DNA of 64,000 bases, taken from positions 930,001-994,000 of the forward strand of contig CAXXKX010000004.1 of NCBI GenBank assembly GCA_963676655.2. Reading direction: 5' to 3'. Of this stretch, positions 1-9,134 are shown piece after piece. The DNA is from G963676655 sp963676655. Lineage in GTDB: Bacteria > Verrucomicrobiota > Lentisphaeria > Victivallales > Victivallaceae. The notes under the pieces were generated by a model. It was given only the letters and a program-made list of their open reading frames with translations, was not told the DNA's origin and did no database searches. The first letter of the stretch is position 1. Each line of letters begins with the position of its first letter. The position numbers and the translations under genes were made by a program.

Positions 1-288
1 ATGCTTGAATATGTGGTGATGCCTAATCACGTTCATTTATTTTTTAAGGCAAACGGAAGCCGTCTGTCAAATTTAATGAAAGACTTTAAACGTTGGACTG
101 TGACTGAGTTTAAAAAACTTGAAGATGATAATTCGGTACGATGGCAACGAGAATGGTTTGATCACTGGTCGAGATCAACTGAAAAAGATGAAACAATCGT
201 CGAGTACATTAGAAATAACCCGGTAAAGGCTGGTTTTGTAGAAAAATATCAAGACTGGCAATATGGAAGTTGGAGTAAGTCAGAGTAG
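1..288 (+). CDS. REP-associated (Y1/IS200-like) transposase, C-terminal part
   Basis: Only the last 95 residues lie in the window. The reading frame is open at base 1 and the first Met sits just before the HUH motif (MPNHVHLFF), so the true start is almost certainly upstream. The HxH pair, the WQREWFDHW stretch and the ending ...YIRNNPVKAGFV are typical of the short REP-associated tyrosine transposases (RAYTs). Such proteins nick at GTAG next to REP hairpins, and three such repeat units begin 27 bases after the stop. In this family a Tyr is usually found in the helix after the HUH strand, in a context like FKxYT. Here the matching position reads FKRWT, with Trp, so the enzyme may be inactive; that residue assignment is by eye. 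The family call is fairly sure, activity is not. Confidence 0.8.
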   Translation: MLEYVVMPNHVHLFFKANGSRLSNLMKDFKRWTVTEFKKLEDDNSVRWQREWFDHWSRSTEKDETIVEYIRNNPVKAGFVEKYQDWQYGSWSKSE

Positions 289-314
289 TACAAGCATGCA
301 CAAGGTCGCGGGCC

Positions 315-754
315 GTAGCGCCAGGTCTCGATGAGACCGGCGGGGAACGTAAGTAATGGTCATGAACGTCAATCAGTGGCTGAAGGATAAGCCCGTGGGT
401 GGGATGCTGCCGCATCCCGGCGCTTTCATCGAAAGCTGCCCTACCGAAGAGCAAATATTTTTTGCGGGACCAGTAGCGCCAGGTCTCGATGAGACCGGCG
501 GGGAACGTAAGTAGTAGTCATTAACGTCAATCAGTGACTGAAGAATAAGCCCGAGGGTGGGATGCATTTGCATCCCGGCGCTTTCATCGAAAGCAGCCCT
601 ACGGAATAAGCCCGTTTGCGGGCCGTAGCGCCAGGTCTCGATGAGACCGGCGGAGAACGTGAGTAATGGTCGTTAATGTCAATTTGTGACTGAAGAATAA
701 GCCCGTGGGTGGGATGCATTCGCATCCCGGCGCTTTCATCGAAAGCAGCCCTGC
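315..754 (+). repeat. REP/BIME repeat locus A (three 130-bp units)
   Basis: Three units of 130 bp at 315-444, 473-602 and 625-754, all in the same orientation. Each unit opens with GTAG and a hairpin (CGCC-A-GGTCTC, loop GAT, GAGACC-GGCG). It has a middle hairpin (GGGATGC, 3-4 variable loop bases, GCATCCC) and closes with an inverted REP: hairpin GCTTTC-ATC-GAAAGC then GCCCTAC, i.e. GTAGGGC on the other strand. The last unit ends CTGC instead of CTAC. This fills the 289-898 gap together with the promoter at 796-826. The short minus-strand reading frames inside are repeat shadows. Confidence 0.9.
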
Positions 755-795
755 TTACGCTGAGCGTGATAATTTTCAGATATTTTTTCTAAAAA

Positions 796-826
796 TGCGT
801 GAGAAGAGTTATTTCTGTAAGAATAA
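796..826 (+). promoter_or_regulatory. Bipartite promoter-like element (copy 1)
   Basis: GCGTGAGA, 16 bases, then GAATAA, about 75 bases upstream of the kinase start at 899. It is one of ten copies in the window with identical spacing. It would drive the long gene chain that runs to about 16.5 kb. Confidence 0.65.
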
Positions 827-898
827 TATTTGAATATGCTTTCATGCAGTGTATTATACCTAGTATTAAATGAATAATGAGGGACGAAAGATCTAGTG

Positions 899-2194
899 AT
901 GACAGATCACAATGATTCCTTGGAAGGAATAAAAACAGAGACAATAACGCCTGAAGAGTTGGCTGAAGCCGCCGCATATCAGAAGTTGAAAGATGCCTAT
1001 TTATCTGAAGGTGACAGGCCGACGATTGATGATAAAACAGGTTTTCAGCCGATCGGCAAAGTTGACCGCTACAAGATCGTCAAGGAACTTGGTGCGGGCA
1101 ATTTCGGGCGGGTTTATCTGGCCCTGGATACCGTATCAGAAACGCTTGTCGCTTTAAAAGCCCTGCCGCCGAACATCTCCGCGATTCCCGAAGAACTGGA
1201 GAAAGTTCGCAAAAACTTTTCCCTGGTATCGAAGATTCATCATCCGAATATTGCATCATTGCTTTTTCTGCACAAGGTTGAACATGCAGACGAAGCGGCG
1301 CGTAAACTGCTTAAGATATCGGACCGGACCTACCTGCAGGTAATGGAATACGTCAAAGGCACGACATTGTTCTCCTGGATGAATGCTTACCAGGACCACG
1401 TTATTCCGCTGGAAAGAATCTTAAAGATCTGTTATCAGGTGGCTCAAGCACTGGATTACGCTCACAGTCAGGGCGTGATACATCGCGACGTCAAGCCGTC
1501 CAATATAATGATAGGTGATAATGATGTAGTTAAGGTAATGGATTTTGGATTGGCTGCTGAGATACGCTCAAGTATGTCGCGGGTATCAAAAATGAATCAT
1601 AACTCGGCAGGCACCAGGCCTTACATGGCTCCTGAACATCTGGCAGGCAAGACCCAGAGTGCCGCAACTGATCAATATGCACTGGCCGTGTTGTTCTATG
1701 AGATGGTTAACAAAAAAGTGCCATTTCACTCTATATTTATGAGGGAAGATGATATTCCTTTGATCCTGGACGTTGTTAGAACGGGAAAGGCAGAGAGATT
1801 ACCGCAATTATCAAGAAAGCAAAATTCCGCTTTACTGCGTGCTTTGAGCAAAAAGCCCGGGGAGCGTTTTGCCTCTTGCGGTCAATTTATTGATGCGTTG
1901 TCCGGGAAAACGGTATACGAACGGAAAGGCCTTGTCCGAAAAATTGCCATTGCTGCAGGAATTTTTGTAATGTTGATACTGGGATGGCATGTATTAAAAA
2001 CTTCAGAACCGGTAAAACCTCCCCCTCCCCCCCCTGATGATGATGGTGACGGTGTAGAAGTAGTAGTAGATAGTGTCAAAATTGAAGAGGTGTCACCAGT
2101 TCGCCTGAATGCTGAAGTGGTATGGGAAAAAGTAAAAAAGATAGATAAATCGGGTGGTTTTGAAAAAGATTTGGATAGACTGGATTATGTTTAA
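899..2194 (+). CDS. Ser/Thr protein kinase, N-terminal part of a frameshifted kinase-FGE gene
   Basis: A Hanks-type kinase domain spans about residues 57-330. All key elements are visible: glycine loop GAGNFGRVY, Lys in VALKAL, HRDVKPSN, DFG and YMAPE, so it should be active. A membrane segment follows (about 340-362), then a proline run and an acidic Asp-rich linker. The stop at 2192-2194 ends the frame, but the next frame is open from 2179 and continues straight into the 2278-3825 gene. The paralogue at 55872-60197 has kinase, membrane segment, helical repeats and FGE in one chain, so this gene is most simply one protein broken by a one-base shift between 2179 and 2194. The ATG at 899 is preferred over the GTG at 896, with a weak GAGGG upstream. 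The N-terminus has SEGDRPTID, a version of the Ser-x-Gly-x-x-x-Thr motif seen in the other kinases. Confidence 0.85.
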   Translation: MTDHNDSLEGIKTETITPEELAEAAAYQKLKDAYLSEGDRPTIDDKTGFQPIGKVDRYKIVKELGAGNFGRVYLALDTVSETLVALKALPPNISAIPEELEKVRKNFSLVSKIHHPNIASLLFLHKVEHADEAARKLLKISDRTYLQVMEYVKGTTLFSWMNAYQDHVIPLERILKICYQVAQALDYAHSQGVIHRDVKPSNIMIGDNDVVKVMDFGLAAEIRSSMSRVSKMNHNSAGTRPYMAPEHLAGKTQSAATDQYALAVLFYEMVNKKVPFHSIFMREDDIPLILDVVRTGKAERLPQLSRKQNSALLRALSKKPGERFASCGQFIDALSGKTVYERKGLVRKIAIAAGIFVMLILGWHVLKTSEPVKPPPPPPDDDGDGVEVVVDSVKIEEVSPVRLNAEVVWEKVKKIDKSGGFEKDLDRLDYV

Positions 2195-2277
2195 GGGAGT
2201 CGCAGGTATTATTTGATAAACATAAATATGGAGATGCATTAAAACAATATACGAGTTTCATCAAAGGATGTAATGAT

Positions 2278-3825
2278 TTGATGAAGTTGGACAAAGAGTG
2301 CAATTATGCCCGGAATGCCGCAGAGGAATGCGCCAATGCGAAACGAGATGCGGAAAGGAATAATGCCGCTACAGATGCCAGAACTCTTTATCTTAATGCC
2401 GGCAGATTATCCCATGAGGCGCATCAAACCATGCTTATAAGAAAATATGCAAGAGCAACTAAACAGTACCACGGGGCTAAACAAGTATACGAACAAGCAA
2501 GTGTGTATGCCAAAGGTTATCAATCAGTAGTTCCGTTAAAGAAACGTTTTGAACGACAATTAAAAACGATATCAAGCGTTGTATTGAATAATCACGGGGG
2601 AACTGTCTGGCTGCGTGTCAACCGTGCCGCATGTAAAGGTAATACTGCGTTAGGCAGAGGGGAGTGGGCAGCCGCAAGCCATAATTATGAAGAGGCGTTG
2701 CAATATTTGCCGCAGGCTATAGAGACCGCAAAGGCCGGAGCTTTACTGCAGGAGAAACAAGACAACGCAAACGCCGCATATAAACAGTTGATGCTTTCGG
2801 CAAATACTTTATACAAGGAAAGCCGGCAGTTGAGCAGTAAGGATTTCAAAGCATACGAGAAATGTTCAACTGTAATAAAATTGATATCCGGTTTTACTGG
2901 TTCAGTGCATTACCGCTATTTATCAAGCGTAGCCAAGCGTCAACTGCTCGACTTGCAAAGTGAAGCTGAAACGCATATTCAGACTTTAACACCAAACATT
3001 CCAGACGACCTTATTGTGGTTACAGATGCAAAATATTCTACACTGGATGGCTTGGCCGCTGGTTCATTTGAAGCGCAAGAGCGTCAGAAACAATGGACAC
3101 GCAAGCTGGGTCTGCCTTTAGAAGTGAAGGCAAAGAAAAGTGGAATAGCAATGCGATTAATTCCTCCCGGAACTTTTATCATGGGAAGCCCGTCTACTGA
3201 AGACAAACGTGACAGTGATGAGTTTCTGCATAGTGTTAATCTTGATAAGCCGTTTTATTGCAGTAAGTTTGAGATATCACAGGAGCAATGGTTGAAAGTC
3301 ATGGGGGTAAACCCGTCGCATTTCAAGAGGAATAACCAAAGGCCGGTTGAACAAGTATCCCTGATCGACTGTATGGAATTTGTTCGTAAGCTCTGCAAAC
3401 TGGAGGGGGTGCCGGAAGGGACATACCGGCTTATCTCAGAGGCGCAATGGGAATATGCCTGTCGGGCCGGGACATTGTCCGCGACACATTTCCAAAAAGG
3501 AGTGGATGAAAGCAAAGCAAATATCAATACTTATTATTTGAATGCAGAGCATGGAGCAGAGCAAACAGTAAGTTGCGGTAAGTTCAATCCCAACGCCTTC
3601 GGGTTGTATGATATGTATGGAAATGTATATGAAATATGCTATTCAAAATATCAGCCATATGACCGAAACAAAAGAATGAAGAAGGGTGATGAGGTTTATT
3701 ATGTAATACGTGGCGGAAGTTATGCTAATGGTCCAAAGATGTGTCGTTCTGCCCATCGCAGCCGTTTGAAGCGTGATGAAAGAGATCAGGAAGTTGGGTT
3801 TAGGATAATTAGAATAGCGAAATGA
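2278..3825 (+). CDS. FGE/SUMF1-like domain protein, C-terminal part of the frameshifted kinase gene
   Basis: The first half (about 1-230) is helical with TPR-like A-x-Y pairs. The second half (about 275-512) is an FGE-sulfatase fold domain: RLIPPGTFIMGS, RLISEAQWEYACRAGT, AFGLYDMYGNVYE, RGGSY...CRSAHR, GFRI. The frame is open back to 2179 and the residues translated there continue the helical repeats, so 2278 is probably an internal Met rather than a real start. In authentic FGE two cysteines near the GGS motif bind copper. Only the second has a counterpart here, so oxidase activity is unlikely and a binding role is more probable. The block just before the FGE domain (GLAAGSFEAQERQKQW) is shared with the kinase at 20932. 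Expected location is outside the inner membrane, following the membrane segment of the kinase half. Confidence 0.85.
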   Translation: MMKLDKECNYARNAAEECANAKRDAERNNAATDARTLYLNAGRLSHEAHQTMLIRKYARATKQYHGAKQVYEQASVYAKGYQSVVPLKKRFERQLKTISSVVLNNHGGTVWLRVNRAACKGNTALGRGEWAAASHNYEEALQYLPQAIETAKAGALLQEKQDNANAAYKQLMLSANTLYKESRQLSSKDFKAYEKCSTVIKLISGFTGSVHYRYLSSVAKRQLLDLQSEAETHIQTLTPNIPDDLIVVTDAKYSTLDGLAAGSFEAQERQKQWTRKLGLPLEVKAKKSGIAMRLIPPGTFIMGSPSTEDKRDSDEFLHSVNLDKPFYCSKFEISQEQWLKVMGVNPSHFKRNNQRPVEQVSLIDCMEFVRKLCKLEGVPEGTYRLISEAQWEYACRAGTLSATHFQKGVDESKANINTYYLNAEHGAEQTVSCGKFNPNAFGLYDMYGNVYEICYSKYQPYDRNKRMKKGDEVYYVIRGGSYANGPKMCRSAHRSRLKRDERDQEVGFRIIRIAK

Positions 3826-4688
3826 ACTACAAGTTACTAAAATCAAATATATTGTTCCTCGTAATAGTTATGCTTGGATGTGGATGTTCTCAACAAGAAT
3901 TTTTATCGATGGGAGACTCACAGGTTACTGATGCCAATGGGTTATGTTCTTTCGGTACTAATTTAGCCCTGGGGGCAATAACGGCAAGGAGTAGAAATGA
4001 TGGATACTTAAAATCAGACGATGAAATAAAATGTATGTATTTTTTTCTTTTTCCTTATAGGATGAAAATTGCAGACATAACTGCAGGCGGAGCTGGTCTG
4101 ACTGAATACAGGTTTAAATATTTACGTTGTTCATTGAACCAAAATATGTACCTTGACGTGTTCCAGACCATATCTATATGTTCAAGAGATAAGATAGTTC
4201 CTGATAAAGACATAAAAAGGTTGTTGAGGCATCTGTTTCATAGTAATTTTTTGAATACTGATGTTTTGGTTGCGGTAAATAAAGGAAAAGCCATATCCAA
4301 GGGGCTTATTAGAGATCAATTAATGAAATGGTTAATAGTGACACGAGCAAATTATGAATTGAATTATTATATACTTCAGGGCAATCGTTATATGATGAGA
4401 AAGCTGTACCGGCAAGGCTTGCTTTCACATGAAGAAGCGGTCTATTTTCTTGGGCGCTGGTATAGCCGTTTATGTCGACTGGATGTTTCAATGATTGAGG
4501 ATATGGAGTTTTTTCAGCTTATATCCCGGGATGAGGCGGATACATTGATGAAGTACGAAGTTAATCAAAATCCTATTTTAAAAGAATATGTGGGTTTTGA
4601 TAAGTTTGATAAAAATACAATTATGAAAATAAGCGAAAAGATCAGTAAAAACATAAGAAAACCTGATTCATTGCCAGTAGGATTTTAA
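3822..4688 (+). CDS. Lipoprotein of unknown function (paralogue of next gene)
   Basis: 288 residues. The N-terminus is a lipoprotein signal: basic start, hydrophobic core, and a Cys in VMLGCGCSQQ. The start overlaps the preceding stop by 4 bases (ATGA), which argues for translational coupling. The mature part has no family I recognise. It is rich in aromatic and charged residues, with helix-like stretches such as LLSHEEAVYFLGRWYSRL. It resembles the following lipoprotein in order and composition (both have a dibasic KLYRQGLLS / KMYGRGIYS-like segment followed by EEA or KEKLQ), so the two are probably old duplicates. The gene is AT-rich like its neighbours up to 16.5 kb. Confidence 0.75.
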   Translation: MNYKLLKSNILFLVIVMLGCGCSQQEFLSMGDSQVTDANGLCSFGTNLALGAITARSRNDGYLKSDDEIKCMYFFLFPYRMKIADITAGGAGLTEYRFKYLRCSLNQNMYLDVFQTISICSRDKIVPDKDIKRLLRHLFHSNFLNTDVLVAVNKGKAISKGLIRDQLMKWLIVTRANYELNYYILQGNRYMMRKLYRQGLLSHEEAVYFLGRWYSRLCRLDVSMIEDMEFFQLISRDEADTLMKYEVNQNPILKEYVGFDKFDKNTIMKISEKISKNIRKPDSLPVGF

Positions 4689-5575
4689 TGAAGTTGTTGA
4701 AAGAAAATATATTACTATTTTGTCTCGCGCATGTCTTTTTGACAGGGTGTGTTTCATTTCCCGAAAGGAGCGGGAAAGTATATGTTAAAAATCCATCCGC
4801 ATATACGATATATAGAATTTACTTTCAGGATCCCAGGGCTGGAGTATATGCTAATTCAGGAAGAAGTTTTTCTTTTACTGATAATTTTTCTTCTATACCA
4901 ATATTGGGATTTCCCGCGAGATTCTGCAGTGCTTTTTACGCCGGTAGTGGTGAAAGTGAAACTCAGTATGTATTTAATAAGTACTGTGATTCACCTGCTG
5001 AAGAATATAATATTAAGTTACTGTTGAAGATGTATGGAAGGGGGATATATTCGAAAGAAAAACTGCAAAAATATTTTGCAGGGCTGCTTGAAAAAGGTTA
5101 CTTCTCGTATAGCCTGTTAAATGCAATGATAGTTTTGAAGATGCCTTTACCAACGGAAATATTGCAGGACGATGTAATGTTCAGACGATGGTGTATTGGA
5201 AATGGTATTGACGCGAAAACGAGTCAGGGTATTAAGGATAAACTTAACCTTATGGACCAAAAATTAGTTGGCGTTAGATTACGGGAGAGGATGTCGAAAA
5301 ATATTCTCAATATAATGCCATGTAGTATTGAGTTGGCATTACATGATAAAATAATCGACCGGGATGAAGCTGGTGCAATGTTCAGATTACGATTTTATAC
5401 TATTTTGCGAGAAACAATATTGGGAAGACAGTATTCATTGCCTCATCAATTGGATAAAGAGATTACCAGGGAAGAGTTTAGAAAAGAGCATGCAGAAGTT
5501 CACTCGTATGTAATAGATGCAAAAAGGAGACTCGATGCAGTAAGAGAAAGAAAGATGGATAATGGGAAGATTTAG
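4688..5575 (+). CDS. Lipoprotein of unknown function (paralogue of previous gene)
   Basis: 295 residues starting with MKLLKENILLFCLAHVFL and a lipobox ending LTGC, so an exported lipoprotein is expected. The ATG overlaps the previous stop (TAATG). The mature protein is not recognised. A helical segment (LLKMYGRGIYSKEKLQKYF) matches the layout of the upstream lipoprotein. The C-terminus is strongly charged and helical (EEFRKEHAEVHSYVIDAKRR). Its stop lies within the next gene, so the chain is tightly packed. Another reading frame at 4749-5027 is an overlap shadow. Confidence 0.75.
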   Translation: MKLLKENILLFCLAHVFLTGCVSFPERSGKVYVKNPSAYTIYRIYFQDPRAGVYANSGRSFSFTDNFSSIPILGFPARFCSAFYAGSGESETQYVFNKYCDSPAEEYNIKLLLKMYGRGIYSKEKLQKYFAGLLEKGYFSYSLLNAMIVLKMPLPTEILQDDVMFRRWCIGNGIDAKTSQGIKDKLNLMDQKLVGVRLRERMSKNILNIMPCSIELALHDKIIDRDEAGAMFRLRFYTILRETILGRQYSLPHQLDKEITREEFRKEHAEVHSYVIDAKRRLDAVRERKMDNGKI

Positions 5576-6167
5576 CATATATGTAATTTATATTACGGTT
5601 ATTTTGGTTCTGAGCAATGTCGTTTGCGGCTGTTCTTCTGTATGGTTGAAGCCTGCAGAAATTGATTCTAACAGTGTTTATATAGAATTACCTTTGTTAC
5701 ACAGCAGAAAAACTTCTGGTTTTTGCGGAGAACTTGCAGTGGAGCAATTAATGCTTTACAACGGCATCCAGGACAAGCCGAATCGTGATAAATTACAATT
5801 TGACTCATATAATGATACCGTAAGTGTTCTGCTATATGCCAGGAGTAACAATATAAAATGTCGCTTGGCCAAGATGACGTTAGCTGGTTTATATGAAGAA
5901 ATTTCTTCAAGAAGGCCGGTAATAGTATTTATTCCACCCGGAGGCTGGTGGTTTAGTGAATACCTTGCCCATTGCATTACCGTTTCAGGATATAATAATC
6001 AAAAAAATACAATATTATTTTATTCTGATGGTTCTGGTCCATATGAAATAGATACATCTTTATTTATGAATGACTGGGGGAAGTTTGGTTCATTTGCAAT
6101 TTGCCTTGTTCCTCATGCTTTATCTAAAGAAAGGAAAATTGATGTTAAAATTGTTTCTGAAAAATAG
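5562..6167 (+). CDS. C39-like cysteine peptidase-fold lipoprotein
   Basis: 201 residues with a signal peptide and lipobox (NVVCGC). The mature part fits the peptidase C39 family (bacteriocin-leader processing fold, also found in stand-alone enzymes). Cys55 is in SGFCGELAVEQLMLYNG, where the family has Q...CGxxxxxM. His137 is in AHCITVSGYN, where the family has H(F/Y)hhVhGh. Asp156 follows in SDGSGP. All three positions of a catalytic triad are therefore present. A lipid-anchored position outside the inner membrane is predicted, so it could trim or cross-link partner lipoproteins of this operon. The gene overlaps both neighbours (14 and 26 bases). The family call is by motif only; substrate unknown. 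Confidence 0.65.
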   Translation: MGRFSIYVIYITVILVLSNVVCGCSSVWLKPAEIDSNSVYIELPLLHSRKTSGFCGELAVEQLMLYNGIQDKPNRDKLQFDSYNDTVSVLLYARSNNIKCRLAKMTLAGLYEEISSRRPVIVFIPPGGWWFSEYLAHCITVSGYNNQKNTILFYSDGSGPYEIDTSLFMNDWGKFGSFAICLVPHALSKERKIDVKIVSEK

Positions 6168-6885
6168 CAGTCGCTGGCGTTGGAATTTATTGGTATTAGC
6201 TTTTACTGCTCCTTGCCTGCTTTCATCTTGCCGGACTAATTCGGTTGAGGCAGAAACTTTGCCTGCAAGAAAAGTTGAGACCGTAAGCACGACTGTAAAG
6301 AGCCATAAAGAAGTGTTAAAAGCGATTTCTCCTAGTATTCTCCAGAAGGAACAGGTTGTGGAGAACTTAAAAACATTAGGCTATTCGCATTCTGATGCAA
6401 CTGAAGCGGTTATGTCTCTTTCAGATGAGGATGTTATTTTTCTTTCGGAAAATCCTGATGTTATAAAACGTAACGGGGTAGTTGTTGCTACATTGGTAAT
6501 TCTTGGCCTTATCGTTGTGGTAACAATGCTTATTGTATGGTGTAAGAAGAAAAAAATATCCTGTTATGCACCAAGAACCACTTATGAACCTCCGCCGCCA
6601 CCTCCAGATCCACCAGTTGTTAGTCCTTCAGGTGATAGTAATAATGGAAAAGAAGAGGAACCAGAACCAGAACCAGAGAAAACCATTAAAATTATTGAGG
6701 ATTGTCCGGACTGCAAAGGTAAAGGAAAACTTCCTTGCAAAGTATGTGGTGGTAAAGGTATATTTGAAGATATTATGGGTAATGATGGCCTTCCCGCTAA
6801 ATGCCCGAGTTGTAACGGTACCGGAGTTACAGATGTGGAATGCAGTAAGTGCAATGGGACTGGCAAAATAACTAGAGAGAAGTAA
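6142..6885 (+). CDS. Membrane protein with lipobox and DnaJ-type zinc fingers
   Basis: The frame is open from 6070, but the ATG at 6142 follows AAAGAAAGGAAA and gives a clean lipoprotein signal (AFTAPCLLSSC), so it is chosen; it overlaps the previous gene. The protein has an N-terminal helical region outside and one membrane helix near residues 110-135 (VVVATLVILGLIVVVTMLIV) followed by KKKK. A Pro/Glu-rich linker leads to a C-terminal block of CxxC motifs: CPDCKGKGK, CKVCGGKG, CPSCNGTG, CSKCNGTG. This is the DnaJ (Hsp40) central zinc-finger pattern with two zinc sites. There is no J domain. By the positive-inside rule the zinc fingers should be cytoplasmic. A second protein with the same zinc-finger block lies at 45645-47045. 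Confidence 0.7.
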   Translation: MLKLFLKNSSRWRWNLLVLAFTAPCLLSSCRTNSVEAETLPARKVETVSTTVKSHKEVLKAISPSILQKEQVVENLKTLGYSHSDATEAVMSLSDEDVIFLSENPDVIKRNGVVVATLVILGLIVVVTMLIVWCKKKKISCYAPRTTYEPPPPPPDPPVVSPSGDSNNGKEEEPEPEPEKTIKIIEDCPDCKGKGKLPCKVCGGKGIFEDIMGNDGLPAKCPSCNGTGVTDVECSKCNGTGKITREK

Positions 6886-6890
6886 TCAAT

Positions 6891-9134
6891 ATGGATATGA
6901 GATATAATTTAATGAGATATGTAATTGGAGTAGTCGTTTGCATTTCCTGTTCCGTTGCTTTTAGTGATGACACGAAGTATAAGAAAGACGATACGTTGGT
7001 GGAGGCGGCCACAAAGATTATTACATTTGATTGGTTTGATGACGATGATGATGGTAAGCCCAAAAAGAAAGTAAAGGCTGTAAAAATTAAACCGAAACCA
7101 AGAAAAAAAAGATCATCTGTTTGGGATGGCTATTATTGGTTATCAATCACGACTGATGGCAAGAGAATGATATTTCATCAAAAAGTACAAGATGCCAGCA
7201 ATCCTCCAAGCATTAAAAGGCCACTTGGAGAGTGGTTTGATTTTTTACTGAAATATTTAGATGAAGATCATGAGTGTTTGACTGTTTTGCGCTCCGGTAG
7301 AAGTAGTGAAACAAGAGGACAAGATAATCTTGAAGAGTCTCATTTTCATTCTCGAAAGGCTGTTACTGTTAAAGATATAAACAATAAGCCGTTGCAGGGA
7401 GCATTCTGGCTGTCGTATTATGTCAATCCTGAAGGACTTGTTAAACTGGAAGTTTATGCCATGACGGATGAAAAAGGAGTTTTTTCTTTCATAAACGTAC
7501 ATTCATCAGGTTATACTCTTGATAGCTTCTTGTTTCATCCCAGTTATAAGACTGTTTACCGTTTTGCCAGGGATGAGTTAGATAAATATGATTCAGGTAA
7601 GTCTATATCTGTTATTATGGGGAGACCCAATATCATCAACGTCGGCTTAACAGTTCAGGACGTGGAGTCGAAATTGCCAGTAAAAGCTGAAATTAAATTT
7701 TTAAATTCCAACAAGAACAAGACGCTGGAATATGACGGCAAGAATATGGTAAAATGCAAAATTAAATATGATGAAAGAATAGAAATATCAGCTAAAGGCT
7801 ACGCCAAAGGGGAATTCTCATTAAGACCAACTGCAAATAATCAGGAGTTTACTTTGCAATTGTATCCTCATTATGTAATCTATAATTGTCAGCTTGCGAC
7901 CTCAGGAGGTATCCCGCTTCCCCCAAATACATATGTCCAGGTAGTTGCTCAAGCTGCAAAAACAGAGGAAGTGATTGAGCGCTACGATGTGAAGACTGAC
8001 AACGGGGGAAAGATAAAGATAAAAGTAAAAGAGATAAATGAAGATAAGTACAGATATATTATTAAGCCTCTCGATGAGAATTATACATATAAATACATAT
8101 CAGCAAAATCAGATAAGACAAACAAATACTTTCAACTTGAACCAAGGTGCCGAGATATTTTGATTACTGGAAATGTTGTGGACCATAATGACCAACCGGT
8201 TGCGGATGCTGAGATCAAGGTGCTGTATATGGGACAAAAGGTTGACGTCAAGCGAACTAATGACAAAGGCGAATATTCAGTTTTCATACAAGATTATACG
8301 TCAGGCAAGAAGTTGAGTGTGTCAGCAAGTCACCGGAACTATTTAAGCAAAACCAGAAATTTATTTAAATATGATGAGAATATTAAACTAAATTATAAAC
8401 TGATACCCCCGAAAGCATCCTTGCTTGTGTTGTTGAATCGCAGTAACGGGATGACACGCTTGCACTTTCTTGCATTGAAAAATGCGTTATCTTCAGCCGC
8501 GGTGGAGAGCCTGCCTGGCTGGATGCAATCAGCGTTGGGAATATTCAAAGAAGACCAAATTGATTTGATAGCCCCTTTTAGTTCATACAAGAGCGCAGAA
8601 ATAAGTACTCGATTGGCAGGCATTAGGAGTATCACTGCGAATGGAGGCTGTGATATGATCAATATATTGAATAAGATTCCAGAGACCATGATTAAATTTA
8701 ATGCGGCAGGAGCCGGTGAAAATAAGAGCAGGGTAGTTATCTTTACATGTAATGATTATTTAATTGAAAGTCTGTCTCCTAAATCAAAAACTGTTTTAGG
8801 CATAATTAACCGTTTTAAAAAAGCCGGACTTGAATTGCATGTGATATTAATAACCATGAAAGACAGTATAAATGCTCCTGTCTTTCGCTCTATAGCCGAG
8901 TCAACTGGAGGTAAAATCTATTCAATTACTAGAAATCGGAGCAGTTCTGCGTTGAAAAAAAGTATCCTCAACCTGTATGTTATGCAGCCTAAGAAGCAAA
9001 TAAAAATGACTCCTATAAAAAATGATGACCATAATAAGAAGATGAAAGAAAAGAATATAAATAATATTAGCTCTATTGAGAAGATCAAAAAGCAGACATT
9101 AGTCACAAGAAGAGGAGTAAACAATGCAATTTAG
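6891..9134 (+). CDS. Exported protein with carboxypeptidase-regulatory-like repeats and a degenerate vWA domain
   Basis: 747 residues with an N-terminal signal peptide (about 1-25, ending CSVAFSDD). The middle holds beta-rich segments resembling CarboxypepD_reg domains, e.g. ITGNVVDHNDQPVADAEIKV and the earlier VTVKDINNKPLQGAFW. The C-terminal 220 residues look like a von Willebrand A fold: a beta strand LLVLLNRSNGM at the place of the metal-site DxSxS, then IDLIAPFSS, VVIFTCND and LELHVILITMK. The first Asp of the metal site is Asn here, so metal binding is doubtful. The C-terminal tail is very Lys-rich. It overlaps the next gene, which has a proper vWA domain, by 11 bases, suggesting a partner pair. 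Confidence 0.6.
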   Translation: MDMRYNLMRYVIGVVVCISCSVAFSDDTKYKKDDTLVEAATKIITFDWFDDDDDGKPKKKVKAVKIKPKPRKKRSSVWDGYYWLSITTDGKRMIFHQKVQDASNPPSIKRPLGEWFDFLLKYLDEDHECLTVLRSGRSSETRGQDNLEESHFHSRKAVTVKDINNKPLQGAFWLSYYVNPEGLVKLEVYAMTDEKGVFSFINVHSSGYTLDSFLFHPSYKTVYRFARDELDKYDSGKSISVIMGRPNIINVGLTVQDVESKLPVKAEIKFLNSNKNKTLEYDGKNMVKCKIKYDERIEISAKGYAKGEFSLRPTANNQEFTLQLYPHYVIYNCQLATSGGIPLPPNTYVQVVAQAAKTEEVIERYDVKTDNGGKIKIKVKEINEDKYRYIIKPLDENYTYKYISAKSDKTNKYFQLEPRCRDILITGNVVDHNDQPVADAEIKVLYMGQKVDVKRTNDKGEYSVFIQDYTSGKKLSVSASHRNYLSKTRNLFKYDENIKLNYKLIPPKASLLVLLNRSNGMTRLHFLALKNALSSAAVESLPGWMQSALGIFKEDQIDLIAPFSSYKSAEISTRLAGIRSITANGGCDMINILNKIPETMIKFNAAGAGENKSRVVIFTCNDYLIESLSPKSKTVLGIINRFKKAGLELHVILITMKDSINAPVFRSIAESTGGKIYSITRNRSSSALKKSILNLYVMQPKKQIKMTPIKNDDHNKKMKEKNINNISSIEKIKKQTLVTRRGVNNAI

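Noticed and set aside
209..725. Overlapping minus-strand reading frames of 60-80 codons with a common RSPPVSSRPGATA-like text, recurring at 27874-28366, 35488-35763 and 45099-45572
   Set aside because: They are translations of the REP/BIME units. The shared protein text comes from the conserved hairpins, there is no ribosome site, and the frames break at unit borders.
2179..2194. Programmed -1 frameshift joining the kinase and FGE parts
   Set aside because: No X-XXY-YYZ slippery heptamer and no clear stem-loop right after it. A simple indel explains it better.
4749..5027. Plus-strand frame inside the lipoprotein gene at 4688
   Set aside because: It overlaps a gene with signal peptide and good coupling to its neighbours, and has no family pattern.
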